The position numbers and the translations under genes were made by a program. A DNA stretch of 64,000 nt, from positions 248,001-312,000 of the forward strand of contig NZ_SIJC01000005.1 of assembly GCF_010078385.1 (NCBI RefSeq), read 5' to 3'. Below the pieces are notes generated by a model. It was given only the letters and a program-made list of their open reading frames with translations, was not told the origin of the DNA and did not search any database. This DNA is from Chengkuizengella sediminis (GTDB taxonomy: Bacteria; Bacillota; Bacilli; Paenibacillales; KCTC-33759). This document shows, one piece after another, positions 38,869 to 47,402 of this stretch. Position 1 is the first letter of the stretch, and each line of letters opens with the position of its first letter.

Positions 38869-39603
38869 ATGAATTTGTATAAACGAGTATTGGTAAAATT
38901 AAGCGGAGGTGCACTTGCGGATCCGAATGGAAATAATTTTGGTGCAGATCGTTTAGAACACATAGCCAATGAAATATTATCTATCTCAGATAATGGGGTT
39001 GAAGTATCCATCGTTGTCGGTGGTGGAAACATATTCAGAGGAAATTTGGCATCTGTATGGGGAATAGATAAAGTAGAAGCAGACAATATTGGTACACTAG
39101 GAACAATTATCAATAGTTTAATGTTAAGAGGTGTGTTAAAGAGCAAAACAAATAAAGATGTTCGTGTTATGACCTCAATTCCAATAACAGCTGTAGCAGA
39201 ACCTTACATCCATTTAAGAGCAGTTCAACATCTAGAAAAAGGGTATGTAGTTATCTTCGGAGGAGGAAATGGACAACCTTTCGTTACAACAGATTATCCA
39301 AGTGCGCAACGTGCAATAGAAACGAATAGTGATGCTATATTAGTTGCTAAACAAGGAGTGGATGGAGTTTTTACAAGTGATCCCTATCTGAACAAAGAGG
39401 CAGAAATGTATAGAAACTTAAACTATAACGATGTTATTACTAATAACATAAAAGTAATGGACCAGTCTGCTTTATTATTAGCACGAGATCATAAACTCCC
39501 CGTTCATATATTTAATTTTGATAAACCTGAAGCAATGAAGAAGATATGTGAGGGTCAGAATATAGGAACTTCTATAAATGATGAGGATACTAAATTTTAT
39601 TAA
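38869..39603 (+). CDS. Divergent UMP kinase (PyrH) paralog
   Basis: A 244-aa amino acid kinase-fold protein that keeps the PyrH layout: LYKRVLVKLSGGAL, VVGGGNIFRGN, ADNIGTLGTIINSL, AEPYIHLRAVQHLEKGYVVIF, DAILVAKQGVDGVFTSDP and VMDQSALLLARDHKLPVHIFN. It differs from usual PyrH at several conserved places: SGGA for SGEA, MTSIPITAV for the usual Q-SA-x-M-x-V stretch, and GGGNGQPFVTTD for AGTGNPFFTTD. Usual pyrH lies between tsf and frr; this gene is alone. It is probably a second copy with UMP kinase or related activity. The start could also be TTG 38875. Confidence 0.82.
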   Translation: MNLYKRVLVKLSGGALADPNGNNFGADRLEHIANEILSISDNGVEVSIVVGGGNIFRGNLASVWGIDKVEADNIGTLGTIINSLMLRGVLKSKTNKDVRVMTSIPITAVAEPYIHLRAVQHLEKGYVVIFGGGNGQPFVTTDYPSAQRAIETNSDAILVAKQGVDGVFTSDPYLNKEAEMYRNLNYNDVITNNIKVMDQSALLLARDHKLPVHIFNFDKPEAMKKICEGQNIGTSINDEDTKFY

Positions 39604-39629
39604 ATATTGAGATTAATAACCTGAATGAA

Positions 39630-39672
39630 TAAAAGTCCAATTGCTAGGGACTTACCTAGATGTTGGACTTGA
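39630..39672. terminator. Hairpin between convergent genes
   Basis: AAGTCCAA and TTGGACTT enclose a smaller stem (CTAGG / CCTAG). The U-tract is weak, so function is uncertain. Confidence 0.4.
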
Positions 39673-39673
39673 A

Positions 39674-40000
39674 TCAATTCAATTGTTTCTTTAGTTTCTC
39701 TAACGCTATATAAGCTAACTCTTCCCATCGATTACTCTCATTAGATGATACAACCAACCATCCTGATAGTGGGATTTTATTTTTGAAGGGACTTAGTACA
39801 CGTGTATGTTGTAAATTATGAGTTTTTGGATCAAAATCCTTCCCTAATTTAAAAACCATTTCCTTTTTATCATAAAATGTAAATACTTTCGTTTTATATT
39901 TGATTGCAGGTGAGCTCATCATTTTACCATGTGACACATTTACACCACTTAATACTAATTGGTTTGCTATTTTTTCAAAAATTTTACGTTCTTTTTCCAA
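39674..40000 (-). CDS. TfoX N-terminal-like small protein
   Basis: A 108-aa protein from a TTG start. The pattern GKMMSSPAIKYKTKVFTFYDKKEMVFKLGK followed by PLSGWLVV and WEELAYIALEKL resembles the TfoX N-terminal fold (small alpha/beta proteins annotated TfoX/Sxy family). A distinct DUF is also possible. It starts 34 bases after the AlkX-like gene on the same strand. Confidence 0.6.
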   Translation of the reverse strand: MEKERKIFEKIANQLVLSGVNVSHGKMMSSPAIKYKTKVFTFYDKKEMVFKLGKDFDPKTHNLQHTRVLSPFKNKIPLSGWLVVSSNESNRWEELAYIALEKLKKQLN

Positions 40001-40034
40001 TAAAATTGCCTACTTTCACTTTCAATAAGAATAA

Positions 40035-41249
40035 TTATTTTTCATCAACTAACCATCCTAAATTCTTTTCTTCAATTAAATTAGAATCTGCAAGTATTTG
40101 TTCTACACCCAAATAACGTATAAATCTCTCAAAACACGTCTTTAAATCAAACTTTAATTGTTCTGAAACCGTAAACCCAGGTTCCCACCACCAATTTTTA
40201 ATCATTAAAACTTTTTTCTTTTTATCTTTAACTGGTTCAAACCTTGCTATAAACCGATCATTATGTAAAATTGGTAGTACATAATAACCATAACTACGTT
40301 CATTTACAGGTTTGTAAACTTCCCATATATATTCAAACTCAAAGAGTTCCTTAATTAACTTTCGATCCCATATCAGATTATCAAGTGGTGCAATAATTGA
40401 AGCATAACTTTGACCACCACTATGTTTTGTTAGAAAGCTTTCATCTGTTTTTCTCATATAGAATTTATTAGATATTCCGTGTATTGTTACTTCAATTAAT
40501 TTCCCAGCCTCAATTAATCGTTGTAAGGACATTTTACGATCAGAACTTTTAATTCCTCTAATCCCTAACCATGCGTCCCCTGATCTATCCCATAATAGAC
40601 CAATCGCTCCTATACGCCTCATTACATACCAGTCTACATATTGCTCAAACGTTTTATTTGGATCTTCCTTTAATAACAATTGCTCAGGAAGATTTCGATC
40701 TGTAACATCATACATTTTACGTGTTCTATCCTTATTATAAATAATTAAATCTCCTGCAAAATATAAACTTTCTAAGGCAGCTCTAGATAATCGAGTAGGT
40801 GCCCACGGCCAATCGACAATTTGATTATATGATAAATCTTTCGAAGATACCGGTCCCTTTTCTTTTATTATGCTTATTACATCATGACGAATTGCCTGCA
40901 CTTCTTTTACATTCTTTAATTGTTCTCTCTTCAAAGCTCTAAACCTTGAAAAACAGGGCCAATCCTCAGTAAGATAAATTGACATGTTTTTATCCCATCC
41001 ATCTAATAAAACCCGTTCTTTGTATAACAATTCTTGAAGCATGTGAGTACAAAAATTATAAATTCTGGATTGCAACACTAACTCTTGGTTAAAACCTACT
41101 ACATTCAATGGATCAAATTGAATGCATCCAACACGATGAATAAAATCAATGATTCCTTGTTTACCCGAAAATTGATTTGAAGGTTTCAAACCTTGATATG
41201 AAATAAGAAAGTCGCGTGCTTTTGCTTTTGATAATGATATTTTGTCCAT
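40035..41249 (-). CDS. YcaQ/AlkX-like DNA glycosylase (winged-helix)
   Basis: A 404-aa protein of the HTH_42/AlkZ-like superfamily. The catalytic Q-phi-D motif is IQFDPLNVV (about residues 37-45), which points to the AlkX (YcaQ) branch rather than AlkZ (Q-phi-Q). Other family segments are GWDKNMSIYLTEDWPCF, SRAALESLYFAGDL and APLDNLIWDRKLI. AlkX enzymes unhook interstrand crosslinks and remove bulky N7 adducts. It lies upstream of yneA/lexA; with mrfAB it gives the window two crosslink-repair activities. Confidence 0.85.
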   Translation of the reverse strand: MDKISLSKAKARDFLISYQGLKPSNQFSGKQGIIDFIHRVGCIQFDPLNVVGFNQELVLQSRIYNFCTHMLQELLYKERVLLDGWDKNMSIYLTEDWPCFSRFRALKREQLKNVKEVQAIRHDVISIIKEKGPVSSKDLSYNQIVDWPWAPTRLSRAALESLYFAGDLIIYNKDRTRKMYDVTDRNLPEQLLLKEDPNKTFEQYVDWYVMRRIGAIGLLWDRSGDAWLGIRGIKSSDRKMSLQRLIEAGKLIEVTIHGISNKFYMRKTDESFLTKHSGGQSYASIIAPLDNLIWDRKLIKELFEFEYIWEVYKPVNERSYGYYVLPILHNDRFIARFEPVKDKKKKVLMIKNWWWEPGFTVSEQLKFDLKTCFERFIRYLGVEQILADSNLIEEKNLGWLVDEK

Positions 41250-41328
41250 AGTGACATAAACTCCTTATAGATCATACTCTACTATTCTTCACTATTATTG
41301 GCACATTTCCTCATGTCAATTACACCAT

Positions 41329-41706
41329 TTATAATTCAACATTAGGAATCAACAAGGCTTGTCCTATAATGATATTACTATTTTGTAGTTGATTCTCCTC
41401 TTTAATCTTAGAAATAAAATATCGGATGTCCACTTCTTTGGGTACATAGCTCTTAGCAATACTCCATAATGTATCTCCAGGTTTTACATGAATTTGTATA
41501 GTTTGTTCGTCTTGAAGTTGAACAGTTACCGTATTTTCGGATGCAAAAACATTCAAGATCGTTCCAAACATCAATCCAATTGTTACAATCACAGTGATAA
41601 TTAAAATAAATAGTACCTTTTTTCTTAAAATAGTTGATTTGTTTTGAACTTTTAGCTGTACTGCTTTTTTTGTATCTATGGCATTACTTGTATAAATTAA
41701 ATGCAT
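41329..41706 (-). CDS. yneA: YneA-like cell-division suppressor (LysM protein)
   Basis: Start chosen at ATG 41706 (MHLIYTSNAI) behind GGAGG. The 125-aa protein has one membrane helix (VLFILIITVIVTIGLMFGTIL, about residues 30-50) and a C-terminal LysM domain (IHVKPGDTLWSIAKSYVP...NIIIGQALLIPN). It is divergent from lexA with SOS boxes between, as for yneA in Bacillus. YneA halts septation during the SOS response. Confidence 0.9.
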   Translation of the reverse strand: MHLIYTSNAIDTKKAVQLKVQNKSTILRKKVLFILIITVIVTIGLMFGTILNVFASENTVTVQLQDEQTIQIHVKPGDTLWSIAKSYVPKEVDIRYFISKIKEENQLQNSNIIIGQALLIPNVEL

Positions 41707-41717
41707 ATAATTACCTC

Positions 41718-41760
41718 CAAACATTTGTTCTAATTTCAGGTTATCACGAACAGTTGTTTG
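41718..41760 (-). promoter_or_regulatory. LexA boxes on the yneA side
   Basis: CGAACAGTTGTTTG (41747-41760) and the weaker CAAACATTTGTTCT (41718-41731) fit CGAAC-N4-GTTYG. Confidence 0.7.
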
Positions 41761-41775
41761 TGTCAACATATTTTT

Positions 41776-41789
41776 CGAACTTATGTTTG
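41776..41789. promoter_or_regulatory. LexA box between yneA and lexA
   Basis: CGAACTTATGTTTG, a near-consensus Bacillus LexA (DinR) box. Confidence 0.75.
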
Positions 41790-41797
41790 TGCGAAAT

Positions 41798-41837
41798 AAC
41801 GTTCTATGTTATAATACCAAATAATACATAGAACGTT
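41798..41837. repeat. 11-bp inverted repeat in the lexA leader
   Basis: AACGTTCTATG (41798-41808) and CATAGAACGTT (41827-41837), each half containing a partial LexA half-site (GAACGTT). It could be a further LexA contact or an RNA hairpin. Confidence 0.5.
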
Positions 41838-41870
41838 TATTGTGATGAAAAAAATGGGGAGGGAATTAAA

Positions 41871-42488
41871 TTGAACAAGTTATCTACTAGGCAACAATCA
41901 ATATTAGATTTTATTAAAGAAGAGGTGCAAAAAAAAGGCTACCCTCCATCCGTTCGTGAAATTGGAGAAGCAGTAGGTTTAGCATCCAGTTCTACAGTAC
42001 ATGGCCATTTGGAAAGATTAGAAAAAAAAGGGTTTATTCGTAGAGACCCTACAAAACCACGTGCTATCGAAATATTAGATGAGGAAAATCCTACTATCGC
42101 TACTTCTTCCATAGCACAAGTACCTTTGATTGGAAAAGTTACCGCTGGTCTTCCAATTCTTGCTACAGAAAATATAGAAGAGTACTTTCCACTTCCAAAT
42201 CATTATGTCGGAGATTACAATGTTTTCATGCTTCAGATTGTTGGAGAAAGCATGATTGAGGCTGGAATTCACGATGGCGATTACGTTATCGTAAGGCAGC
42301 AGCAATCCGCAAATAATGGTGAAATTGTGGTTGCCATGACCGAAGACAATGAAGCAACCGTCAAGAGATTTTTTAAAGAATCCAACCATTTTAGACTACA
42401 GCCTGAAAATTCAACAATGGAGCCAATTTTACTCAATGAAGTTAGTATATTAGGCAAAGTAGTGGGATTATTTAGAGACATTAGTTAA
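41871..42488 (+). CDS. lexA: LexA repressor
   Basis: Start TTG at 41871 behind GGGGAGGG. The 205-aa protein has the N-terminal winged helix ([31 protein letters not shown]), the Ala-Gly self-cleavage site in KVTAGLPIL (about residue 91), catalytic Ser in GESMIEAGI (about 127) and Lys in NEATVKRFF (about 165). It is the SOS master repressor and is probably autoregulated by the upstream boxes. Confidence 0.97.
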   Translation: MNKLSTRQQSILDFIKEEVQKKGYPPSVREIGEAVGLASSSTVHGHLERLEKKGFIRRDPTKPRAIEILDEENPTIATSSIAQVPLIGKVTAGLPILATENIEEYFPLPNHYVGDYNVFMLQIVGESMIEAGIHDGDYVIVRQQQSANNGEIVVAMTEDNEATVKRFFKESNHFRLQPENSTMEPILLNEVSILGKVVGLFRDIS

Positions 42489-42535
42489 TAAAGACAACTG
42501 CAAACTAAAATTTATTAAAGCGTCTTATAAAGATT

Positions 42536-42569
42536 AAACTTCTTCCAATATTGGAGGAAGTTTTTTTAT
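42536..42569 (+). terminator. lexA terminator
   Basis: AAACTTCTTCC and GGAGGAAGTTT pair around a short loop, followed by TTTTT. Confidence 0.88.
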
Positions 42570-42781
42570 TGATTTGATTAATTTATCATTTGATAAAACA
42601 AAATTTATAAAGGCATTCACACATTTTAACTAATATTGGTAAAAAAGTATAATCAAATTTTATTTTGCTTCATACATTATTAAAGTGCGAAAATTTTACA
42701 TTTCATTTACTGAAAAAAAACATTTTTGTGCTATGGTTTGATTATCAGATAGAAAAATATAAAACATGTAGGAGTGAGACA

Positions 42782-42940
42782 ATGGATTTATTTGGGTATG
42801 GGGATTATAAATTCTCAAACTTTCATGAGAGGACTAGACACCGTTTATACGAAGAATTTGAAAAATTAGAAGGTAAGAAATCATTAAAATCTCCAAAAGA
42901 AACAGATTTATTTAATAACAATTATAAAAAATATCGTTGA
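42782..42940 (+). CDS. Small protein of unknown function
   Basis: A 52-aa protein starting MDLFGYGDYKFSNFHERTRH behind AGGAGTGA. It is hydrophilic and Lys-rich, with no recognised family. A terminator follows. The clear ribosome site makes it probably real. Confidence 0.6.
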   Translation: MDLFGYGDYKFSNFHERTRHRLYEEFEKLEGKKSLKSPKETDLFNNNYKKYR

Positions 42941-42998
42941 ATTCCAAGAAGTCATCGAACTTGTTCTATTAAAAAAACCATCATATCCCTCTCAAGGA

Positions 42999-43025
42999 AA
43001 CCTTGGCACATGCTGAGGTTTTTTA
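42999..43025 (+). terminator. Terminator of the 52-aa gene
   Basis: AACCT..GCA / TGC..AGGTT hairpin followed by TTTTTT. Confidence 0.65.
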
Positions 43026-43051
43026 TACTCTAAGTATACCCGTCAGGACAT

Positions 43052-43342
43052 TCAATAAATAATTGTTATATCCACAACTTGCCATCTTGATGCTAGATTT
43101 TGAATTCTTATAAAAAACTCACCCTCATATCTTCGATGATAATTAAAGTCAAAATAATTTTCTCCAGTTGTATGTACTTCTTGAATTTTTTTACTGCCAT
43201 CCCACAATTGTATACGAACAAATGGTTTAGATGAAATATAAACTCTACTAATAGAATCAATAAGAGGAACATCGTAATACGCACGTTTGTTTAACCTGGG
43301 ACTATAAGAAACTCCTTCTGTTTGTACTAACTTTTTTAACAT
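43052..43342 (-). CDS. Hypothetical protein, probably beta-rich
   Basis: A 96-aa protein with AAGGAGGAG before the ATG. The second half alternates aromatic and polar residues (PFVRIQLWDGSKKIQEVHTT, YEGEFFIRIQNLASRW), suggesting a beta sandwich. No signal peptide, and no family recognised. The shared mother-cell promoter signature is not present upstream. Confidence 0.65.
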   Translation of the reverse strand: MLKKLVQTEGVSYSPRLNKRAYYDVPLIDSISRVYISSKPFVRIQLWDGSKKIQEVHTTGENYFDFNYHRRYEGEFFIRIQNLASRWQVVDITIIY

Positions 43343-43534
43343 GCTAATAACTCCTCCTTAATAAATTAGTAATATTTATTTATTCATTATCATAATAATA
43401 TATTTTTTAAGTTTCATAATTTTTGATTACAACGAACTGAACCCGAAAAATGATATAATAATATAGATATACTTTCATTTTCAAGTAACAATATACAAAT
43501 ATGTATATTTCTAATTTAAGTAAAACAAAAAAAC

Positions 43535-43592
43535 AAAAAATCCATAATAAAAGCTTCTCCATAGCGGAATAAGCTTTTATTATGGATTTTTT
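43535..43592. terminator. Strong bidirectional terminator
   Basis: AAAATCCATAATAAAAGCTT and its complement at 43571-43590 form a 20-bp stem with A and T runs on both sides. It marks the left border of the accessory region. Confidence 0.8.
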
Positions 43593-43645
43593 CAATTAAT
43601 CAATGCGATAGCTAAATCTCAATATTAAAACCCGAATATTTGGTA

Positions 43646-44107
43646 TTAAGACTGGATGACCCTTGTTATTGCACATGTGGAAATTACAGTTGGAAAATTA
43701 CTAGTACCACTACCAGTTACTACCGCAATCCCTTCTCCAACATCAGTAACTGTGCCCAGTATGTTAGGAACTATTCCCAATGTTTCCACGAATACGTCTT
43801 TTCCTTTAAGTAATTTTAATACATTTGTCATTGGGGCTTCACAGCAACTACATTCTCCCACATTTTTTTTAATTGGTTTTAGCCTTAAATTACGACTAGG
43901 CATTGGTACAAAAACCGCAACAACATTACAAATAGGATAATTTCCTTGTGAAGTAAACACTATAAAGTCATTAACTTCATTTATCACCTGACTAACTGGA
44001 TTAGTTGTTTGGATTAGAATGCTGACTTCCTCCCCAACCAACTGTTCCAAAACACATTGCATAGGACAAACACAGCAGTCACATTTTGTATCACCAAATA
44101 TGGACAT
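43646..44107 (-). CDS. Family A Cys-motif protein (copy A1)
   Basis: A 153-aa protein with two similar halves. Half 1: CDCCVCPMQC (residues 9-18), L-x-x-LVGEEV, VNDFIVF, then C-x-V. Half 2: CSCCEAPM (about 87-94), LLKGKDVFVE, GTVTDVGEGIAVV, then STCAITRV. The Cys clusters could bind metal or crosslink, and the beta parts resemble small barrel domains. No signal peptide or membrane segment. A GTCCAA/CATAAGATA promoter lies upstream, suggesting mother-cell expression and a possible spore-coat or exosporium role (inference). No named family recognised. Confidence 0.85.
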   Translation of the reverse strand: MSIFGDTKCDCCVCPMQCVLEQLVGEEVSILIQTTNPVSQVINEVNDFIVFTSQGNYPICNVVAVFVPMPSRNLRLKPIKKNVGECSCCEAPMTNVLKLLKGKDVFVETLGIVPNILGTVTDVGEGIAVVTGSGTSNFPTVISTCAITRVIQS

Positions 44108-44149
44108 CTTTTACACCTTCCACTCAATATAGTCAATAATTAGATACTT

Positions 44150-44183
44150 TATCTTATGAAATGACTGTTGTAATGAATTGGAC
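44150..44183 (-). promoter_or_regulatory. Mother-cell-type promoter of A1
   Basis: GTCCAA (44178-44183), 19 bases, CATAAGATA (44150-44158) on the minus strand. Confidence 0.75.
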
Positions 44184-44221
44184 GTTTGTTCTTATTTGAA
44201 AAAATGGGCGATCTGTCCAAC

Positions 44222-44262
44222 AAAAAAAGCGCCATACTAGCGCCCTTCCGGTTAACCGTTTA
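44222..44262 (-). terminator. Terminator-like hairpin after B1
   Basis: GGGCGCTA and TGGCGCTT form a G-U-containing stem followed on the minus strand by seven T. Confidence 0.6.
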
Positions 44263-44289
44263 ATAATAAATTTTTTTTTTCAAACTGTT

Positions 44290-44754
44290 CTATAATGTAA
44301 ATACTGTTGCTTTTAGACTTCGGGATCCAGCAAAGATAGCAATACTTGCTCCACCAATCACATTTGTACAAACTAGTTCATACGTATTGATTCCAAGACT
44401 TGGGTTATTGTCCACTAAAGAAAAGTTTGGGAGGTTTGTATGTCTAAAAAAATCATCCGGTTTTGAGTAGTCGATTTCGTCATTGATCGTTGCAATGACA
44501 TCACCATTGCGTAGGAGCTCATATATTACTTCAAAAGTTGTAAGTGTATTGAATTCAAAATCATCTACAGCAATTTGAATCATTGATTCCAATAATACTT
44601 GTGTTTCCTGTGGTTCTTTAACACATACATCAACTGTAAGAATAACTTGAGACGTACCATCATCAGGAAGTCGTATTACATCTGGATCGATAAAACCATA
44701 TGGATCTAATACAAACATCTGAACAACAACTAAGGGCTCTTTATTTAAACCCAT
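44290..44754 (-). CDS. Family B beta-rich protein (copy B1)
   Basis: A 154-aa protein. Family landmarks in order: MGLNKEPLVVVQ, LTVDVCVKEPQETQVLLES, FEVIYELLRNGDVIATINDE, RHTNLPNFSLVDNNP, GINTYELVC and the invariant end GSRSLKATVF. The alternating hydrophobic pattern suggests a jelly-roll-like beta sandwich. No signal peptide. It is read leftward from its own mother-cell-type promoter and followed by its own terminator. No named family recognised; a spore-surface protein is the best guess. Confidence 0.85.
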   Translation of the reverse strand: MGLNKEPLVVVQMFVLDPYGFIDPDVIRLPDDGTSQVILTVDVCVKEPQETQVLLESMIQIAVDDFEFNTLTTFEVIYELLRNGDVIATINDEIDYSKPDDFFRHTNLPNFSLVDNNPSLGINTYELVCTNVIGGASIAIFAGSRSLKATVFTL

Positions 44755-44785
44755 TAGATTCCCCCCTCTTTACTATCCCTCATCC

Positions 44786-44818
44786 TATCTTATGAACTTA
44801 TAATCCATTTGCTTGGAC
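44786..44818 (-). promoter_or_regulatory. Mother-cell-type promoter of B1
   Basis: GTCCAAGCA (GTCCAA at 44813-44818), 18 bases after GTCCAA, CATAAGATA (44786-44794), minus strand. Confidence 0.73.
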
Positions 44819-44845
44819 TAATATCCCTAGACATTCATACAAAAA

Positions 44846-44874
44846 CCAAGGAATTTAAATTTAAAGCTCCTTGG
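44846..44874 (-). terminator. Hairpin insulating the B1 promoter
   Basis: CCAAGGA and TCCTTGG with AT-rich inner stem, followed on the minus strand by TTTTTG. The same element stands before the B6 promoter at 59146-59176. Confidence 0.6.
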
Positions 44875-44952
44875 TGAAAAGAAGTACTATGGGATTAAAC
44901 TTATCGGGGATTGAGGAAAAAATAAAATTTACCGTCTATAAAGGCGGTTTCT

Positions 44953-45105
44953 TCATTTAAAAGGAGAATCATAATCACGTGTAGATATAATTTTTATATT
45001 CTTTGTGTCACTATTTGGACATTTATCCCATTTTAGTAAGTTATGTAGGATTTCATTAGCCAGAAGTTCAGATGAAAGACTGTTATAGGGTAGCGTCAGG
45101 AAAAC
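44953..45105 (-). pseudogene. C-terminal remnant of a LexA-DBD-like gene
   Basis: The minus strand encodes CPNSDTKNIKIISTRDYDSPFK and stop, matching the end of the intact HTH gene at 63150-63380 (CPDGNTQNIKIINTRDYDSPFR). An in-frame stop precedes it after about 50 codons and the helix-turn-helix part is gone. Confidence 0.7.
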
Positions 45106-45200
45106 GCAAAATATCTATGACGATACCCCTCTTTATGTTAAAATATAGTCTTTTCTATTTACAAATGGTCCAATGTTACTTGTTTTTTCTAAGGCGCATG

Positions 45201-45420
45201 CTACTGATATATTACTTTGATACCAGTTAATAAAATCTTTAACTTATTCATGGTTAAATCGTATTCTTTCTCTAGTCCGTTTTCCATAACAATTACTAAA
45301 ATTGCATTATTGTTATTATCAACTGTCTCTTTCTGGTGTTGCAGATGCTTCATTTGTATTTTCACTTTCTCCTGCTGCATTTACTGCGGATAACACAATA
45401 ATACTTTGTTCCATTTTCTA
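45201..45420 (-). pseudogene. Frameshifted remnant of a fibronectin type III protein
   Basis: The minus strand encodes VLSAVNAAGESENTNEASATPERD, the final strands of an Fn3 domain, then after a one-base frame change AILVIVMENGLEKEYDLTMN, a C-terminal motif seen after Fn3 domains in Gram-positive phage-like or surface proteins. Stops precede both pieces. Confidence 0.65.
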
Positions 45421-45573
45421 CTCCAATATTCTACAAGTCAAGAACCAAATATCTCATTATCTATTACTTCGTACTATTACATAAATTTGACTATCTATTA
45501 CTTCAGTTTGAATGTCACTTCTTTCTTTATTCACATGTATTTTATGTATTGATCTACATAATATTTTCTTTTT

Positions 45574-45690
45574 CATCCTGCTTCCTTCTCCTAACACCTA
45601 ATGAATGATATTATCCCAACAAAAAAAGCGCCTTATAAGCGCCTTTCCTGAAAACATTTTAATAATAAAAAATTTTATTTCAAACTGTAA
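45574..45690 (-). repeat. Downstream cassette repeat, copy 1 (diverged, no family B gene beside it)
   Basis: CATCCTGCTTCCTTCTCCTA, GATGATATT-like, an AAAAAAAGCGCC hairpin and ATTTCAAACTGTAATC, as found behind the family B genes. The coding part that should follow is missing. Confidence 0.65.
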
Positions 45691-45904
45691 TCTATATACA
45701 TCATGAGATATCAAATGAGGTTCTCTCTTATCATAAAGTTAATAAATAGAAACTAATGATCTATCCGTTAGAAATCCTTGTGACATAAATGGATCACCAT
45801 CTGGAGGTAGTTTTTTTGCCTTCACTTGATAACAAACCTGCTTTAAGTTTTATCCTAAAAAAATATTTGCTATAATTTCTAATAAATGCTTCTGTGAGGT
45901 TATA

Positions 45905-46165
45905 ATGAATAATATAGATCTAATTGATATTGGAATTTTAAGTATAATAAGTGGTATTTTTGTGTTTTTTGATACTAAATTTAACATTACAAAAACAATT
46001 GTTCATGTATTAATAGTATTTAGTTCACTAACTCTTCTCCATATATTGTTAAGTTACTTTGGAATATGGAAATATATCGACTCTATATATGGTGATGTTT
46101 TTTTCTTAATTTTAATTATTGTAATTACTCTGTACCTTGTTTATATAACTTTTTCAAAGAAATAA
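45905..46165 (+). CDS. Small membrane protein
   Basis: An 86-aa protein with three hydrophobic segments (about residues 9-22, 31-52, 62-82) and a Lys-rich end. GTGAGG before the ATG and TATAAT about 30 bases upstream suggest vegetative expression. No family recognised. Confidence 0.6.
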   Translation: MNNIDLIDIGILSIISGIFVFFDTKFNITKTIVHVLIVFSSLTLLHILLSYFGIWKYIDSIYGDVFFLILIIVITLYLVYITFSKK

Positions 46166-46221
46166 TTTTTATATTTTCGCTCTATAGAGCACCTTTCAGA
46201 TAAATAGATCGGCTACACTTA

Positions 46222-46464
46222 ACTGGACAGAAAAATTAAGGTCAAGTAGAATACAACTAATATCATTGAGGAGAATCTACTATGACAAAAAGGACAAGAA
46301 GAACATTCACGCCCTCTGCTCTCGATAAATGGATTGTACGAGTGAGGCATCAGGATCGTTTAAAGAAAAAGATAATCTAACCCCAGAACAAATTGAACTA
46401 AAAAAATTAAGGAAAGAAAACAAACAATTATTGATGGAGAATGACATTTTAAAGCTGCTTAATC
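46222..46464 (+). mobile_element. IS3-family orfA fragment
   Basis: Begins with TGGACAG-type terminal sequence, then MTKRTRRTFTPSALDKWIV from 46282. After a frame change it continues LTPEQIELKKLRKENKQLLMENDILK, the leucine-zipper end of IS3/IS150 OrfA. No orfB and no right end. It has replaced whatever gene was once divergent from A2. Confidence 0.75.
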
Positions 46465-46478
46465 AGAACAAACATTCT
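46465..46478. promoter_or_regulatory. Degenerate SOS-like operator upstream of A2
   Basis: AGAACAAACATTCT, one base from the AGAACAAACGTTCT palindrome before the YolD-like gene; a TATATAAG -10 relic follows. Confidence 0.5.
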
Positions 46479-46536
46479 TGTTATATAAGAGGTACAGGTA
46501 AATGTGCAAGAGCACAAATTTTGAAAATAGGTACTA

Positions 46537-46570
46537 GTACAATCAAAACAGCATTTTAACTCATACAATA
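46537..46570 (+). promoter_or_regulatory. Mother-cell-type promoter of A2
   Basis: GTACAATCA (GTACAA at 46537-46542), 19 bases after GTACAA, CATACAATA (46562-46570). Confidence 0.75.
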
Positions 46571-46606
46571 TCTCATTAAATAAATGAAAAAGATGAGGTG
46601 TTTAAT

Positions 46607-47134
46607 ATGGGGTTCTTTGATGAATCCATCTGTGATTGTTGTGTTTGTCCGATGCAAAGCGTTTTGGAGCAGTTGGTGGGTATTCCAGGTCTAGTTATTT
46701 TAACTCCTATATCTACTTTTGACTCTGTTACAATTAACCAAGTTAAAGATTCCATTGCATATACAAGTATTGGTCAGCTTCCGATTTGTAAAATTACATT
46801 TGTTTCAATATCTAACGTGGGAAATCCAGTAGATATTAAACAACCAATTAAAAAAAGCAAAGGGGAATGTGCATGTTGTGAAGATCCAATGACAAACCTA
46901 GTAAATTCTATGAAAGGGCAAATAGTGAACATTTCGTTTCTAAGTGAGGGCTTCGTCTTTACAGAAACAATATTAGAAGTTGGGGAAGGCATTGTCGTTG
47001 GTAGATTTATTACAAGTGCAGGTGATATAGACGTTTTTTCCACATGTGCAATAACAAGAATCTCACCGGCGAATCAACAACAAATAAACGATCCATCGAG
47101 GGTTTCAAGATCTCAGCGATTTAAAATAATTTAG
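46607..47134 (+). CDS. Family A Cys-motif protein (copy A2)
   Basis: Start chosen at ATG 46607 (MGFFDESICDCCVCPM), 9 bases after GAGGTG; the ATG three codons earlier lies too close. The 175-aa protein keeps both halves: CDCCVCPMQS (Ser replaces the last Cys), SIAYTSIGQLPICKITFV, then CACCEDPM, EVGEGIVVGRF and STCAITRI. It ends with a polar tail QQQINDPSR shared with copy A5. Read rightward from its own mother-cell-type promoter. Confidence 0.86.
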   Translation: MGFFDESICDCCVCPMQSVLEQLVGIPGLVILTPISTFDSVTINQVKDSIAYTSIGQLPICKITFVSISNVGNPVDIKQPIKKSKGECACCEDPMTNLVNSMKGQIVNISFLSEGFVFTETILEVGEGIVVGRFITSAGDIDVFSTCAITRISPANQQQINDPSRVSRSQRFKII

Positions 47135-47402
47135 TCCCCACCAGCTACCTTAAAGCTTCTGTACTGTATTTTTCACTCCACTCCACAAACCACTAGTAGC
47201 AAGTCCCAATACAATCCAAGGCAAAATATTATAAACCAAGAGCTGCAATCGTTCTTATAGCATGCATCTGCGGTCTTTATTTAATTTCAATCCCAAACAT
47301 CAGAAGATTTGGCTTGGTTTCGCAAAACTATGTAGAGAACCTCACTATTTAATGTAGTGGGGTTTTAAACTATGAAAAATGTGTACTTGCTCTAGGACAC
47401 CC
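47135..47402. other. Non-coding stretch with a membrane-protein relic
   Basis: No intact gene. The minus strand between about 47140 and 47240 could encode LLVYNILPWIVLGLATSGLW and a stop, the end of a membrane protein such as a phage holin, without an open start. Confidence 0.35.
47336..47367 (+). terminator. Terminator after A2
   Basis: AACCTCACTA and TAGTGGGGTT pair, then TT. It is a near copy of the hairpin at 17228-17260. Confidence 0.5.

Noticed and set aside
43407-43595. Open frame of 62 codons on the minus strand
   Set aside because: It runs through the strong bidirectional terminator at 43535-43592 and has no ribosome site or protein-like pattern.
45302-45484. Plus-strand open frame of 60 codons
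   Set aside because: It is antisense to the Fn3 remnant, whose minus-strand reading is protein-like.
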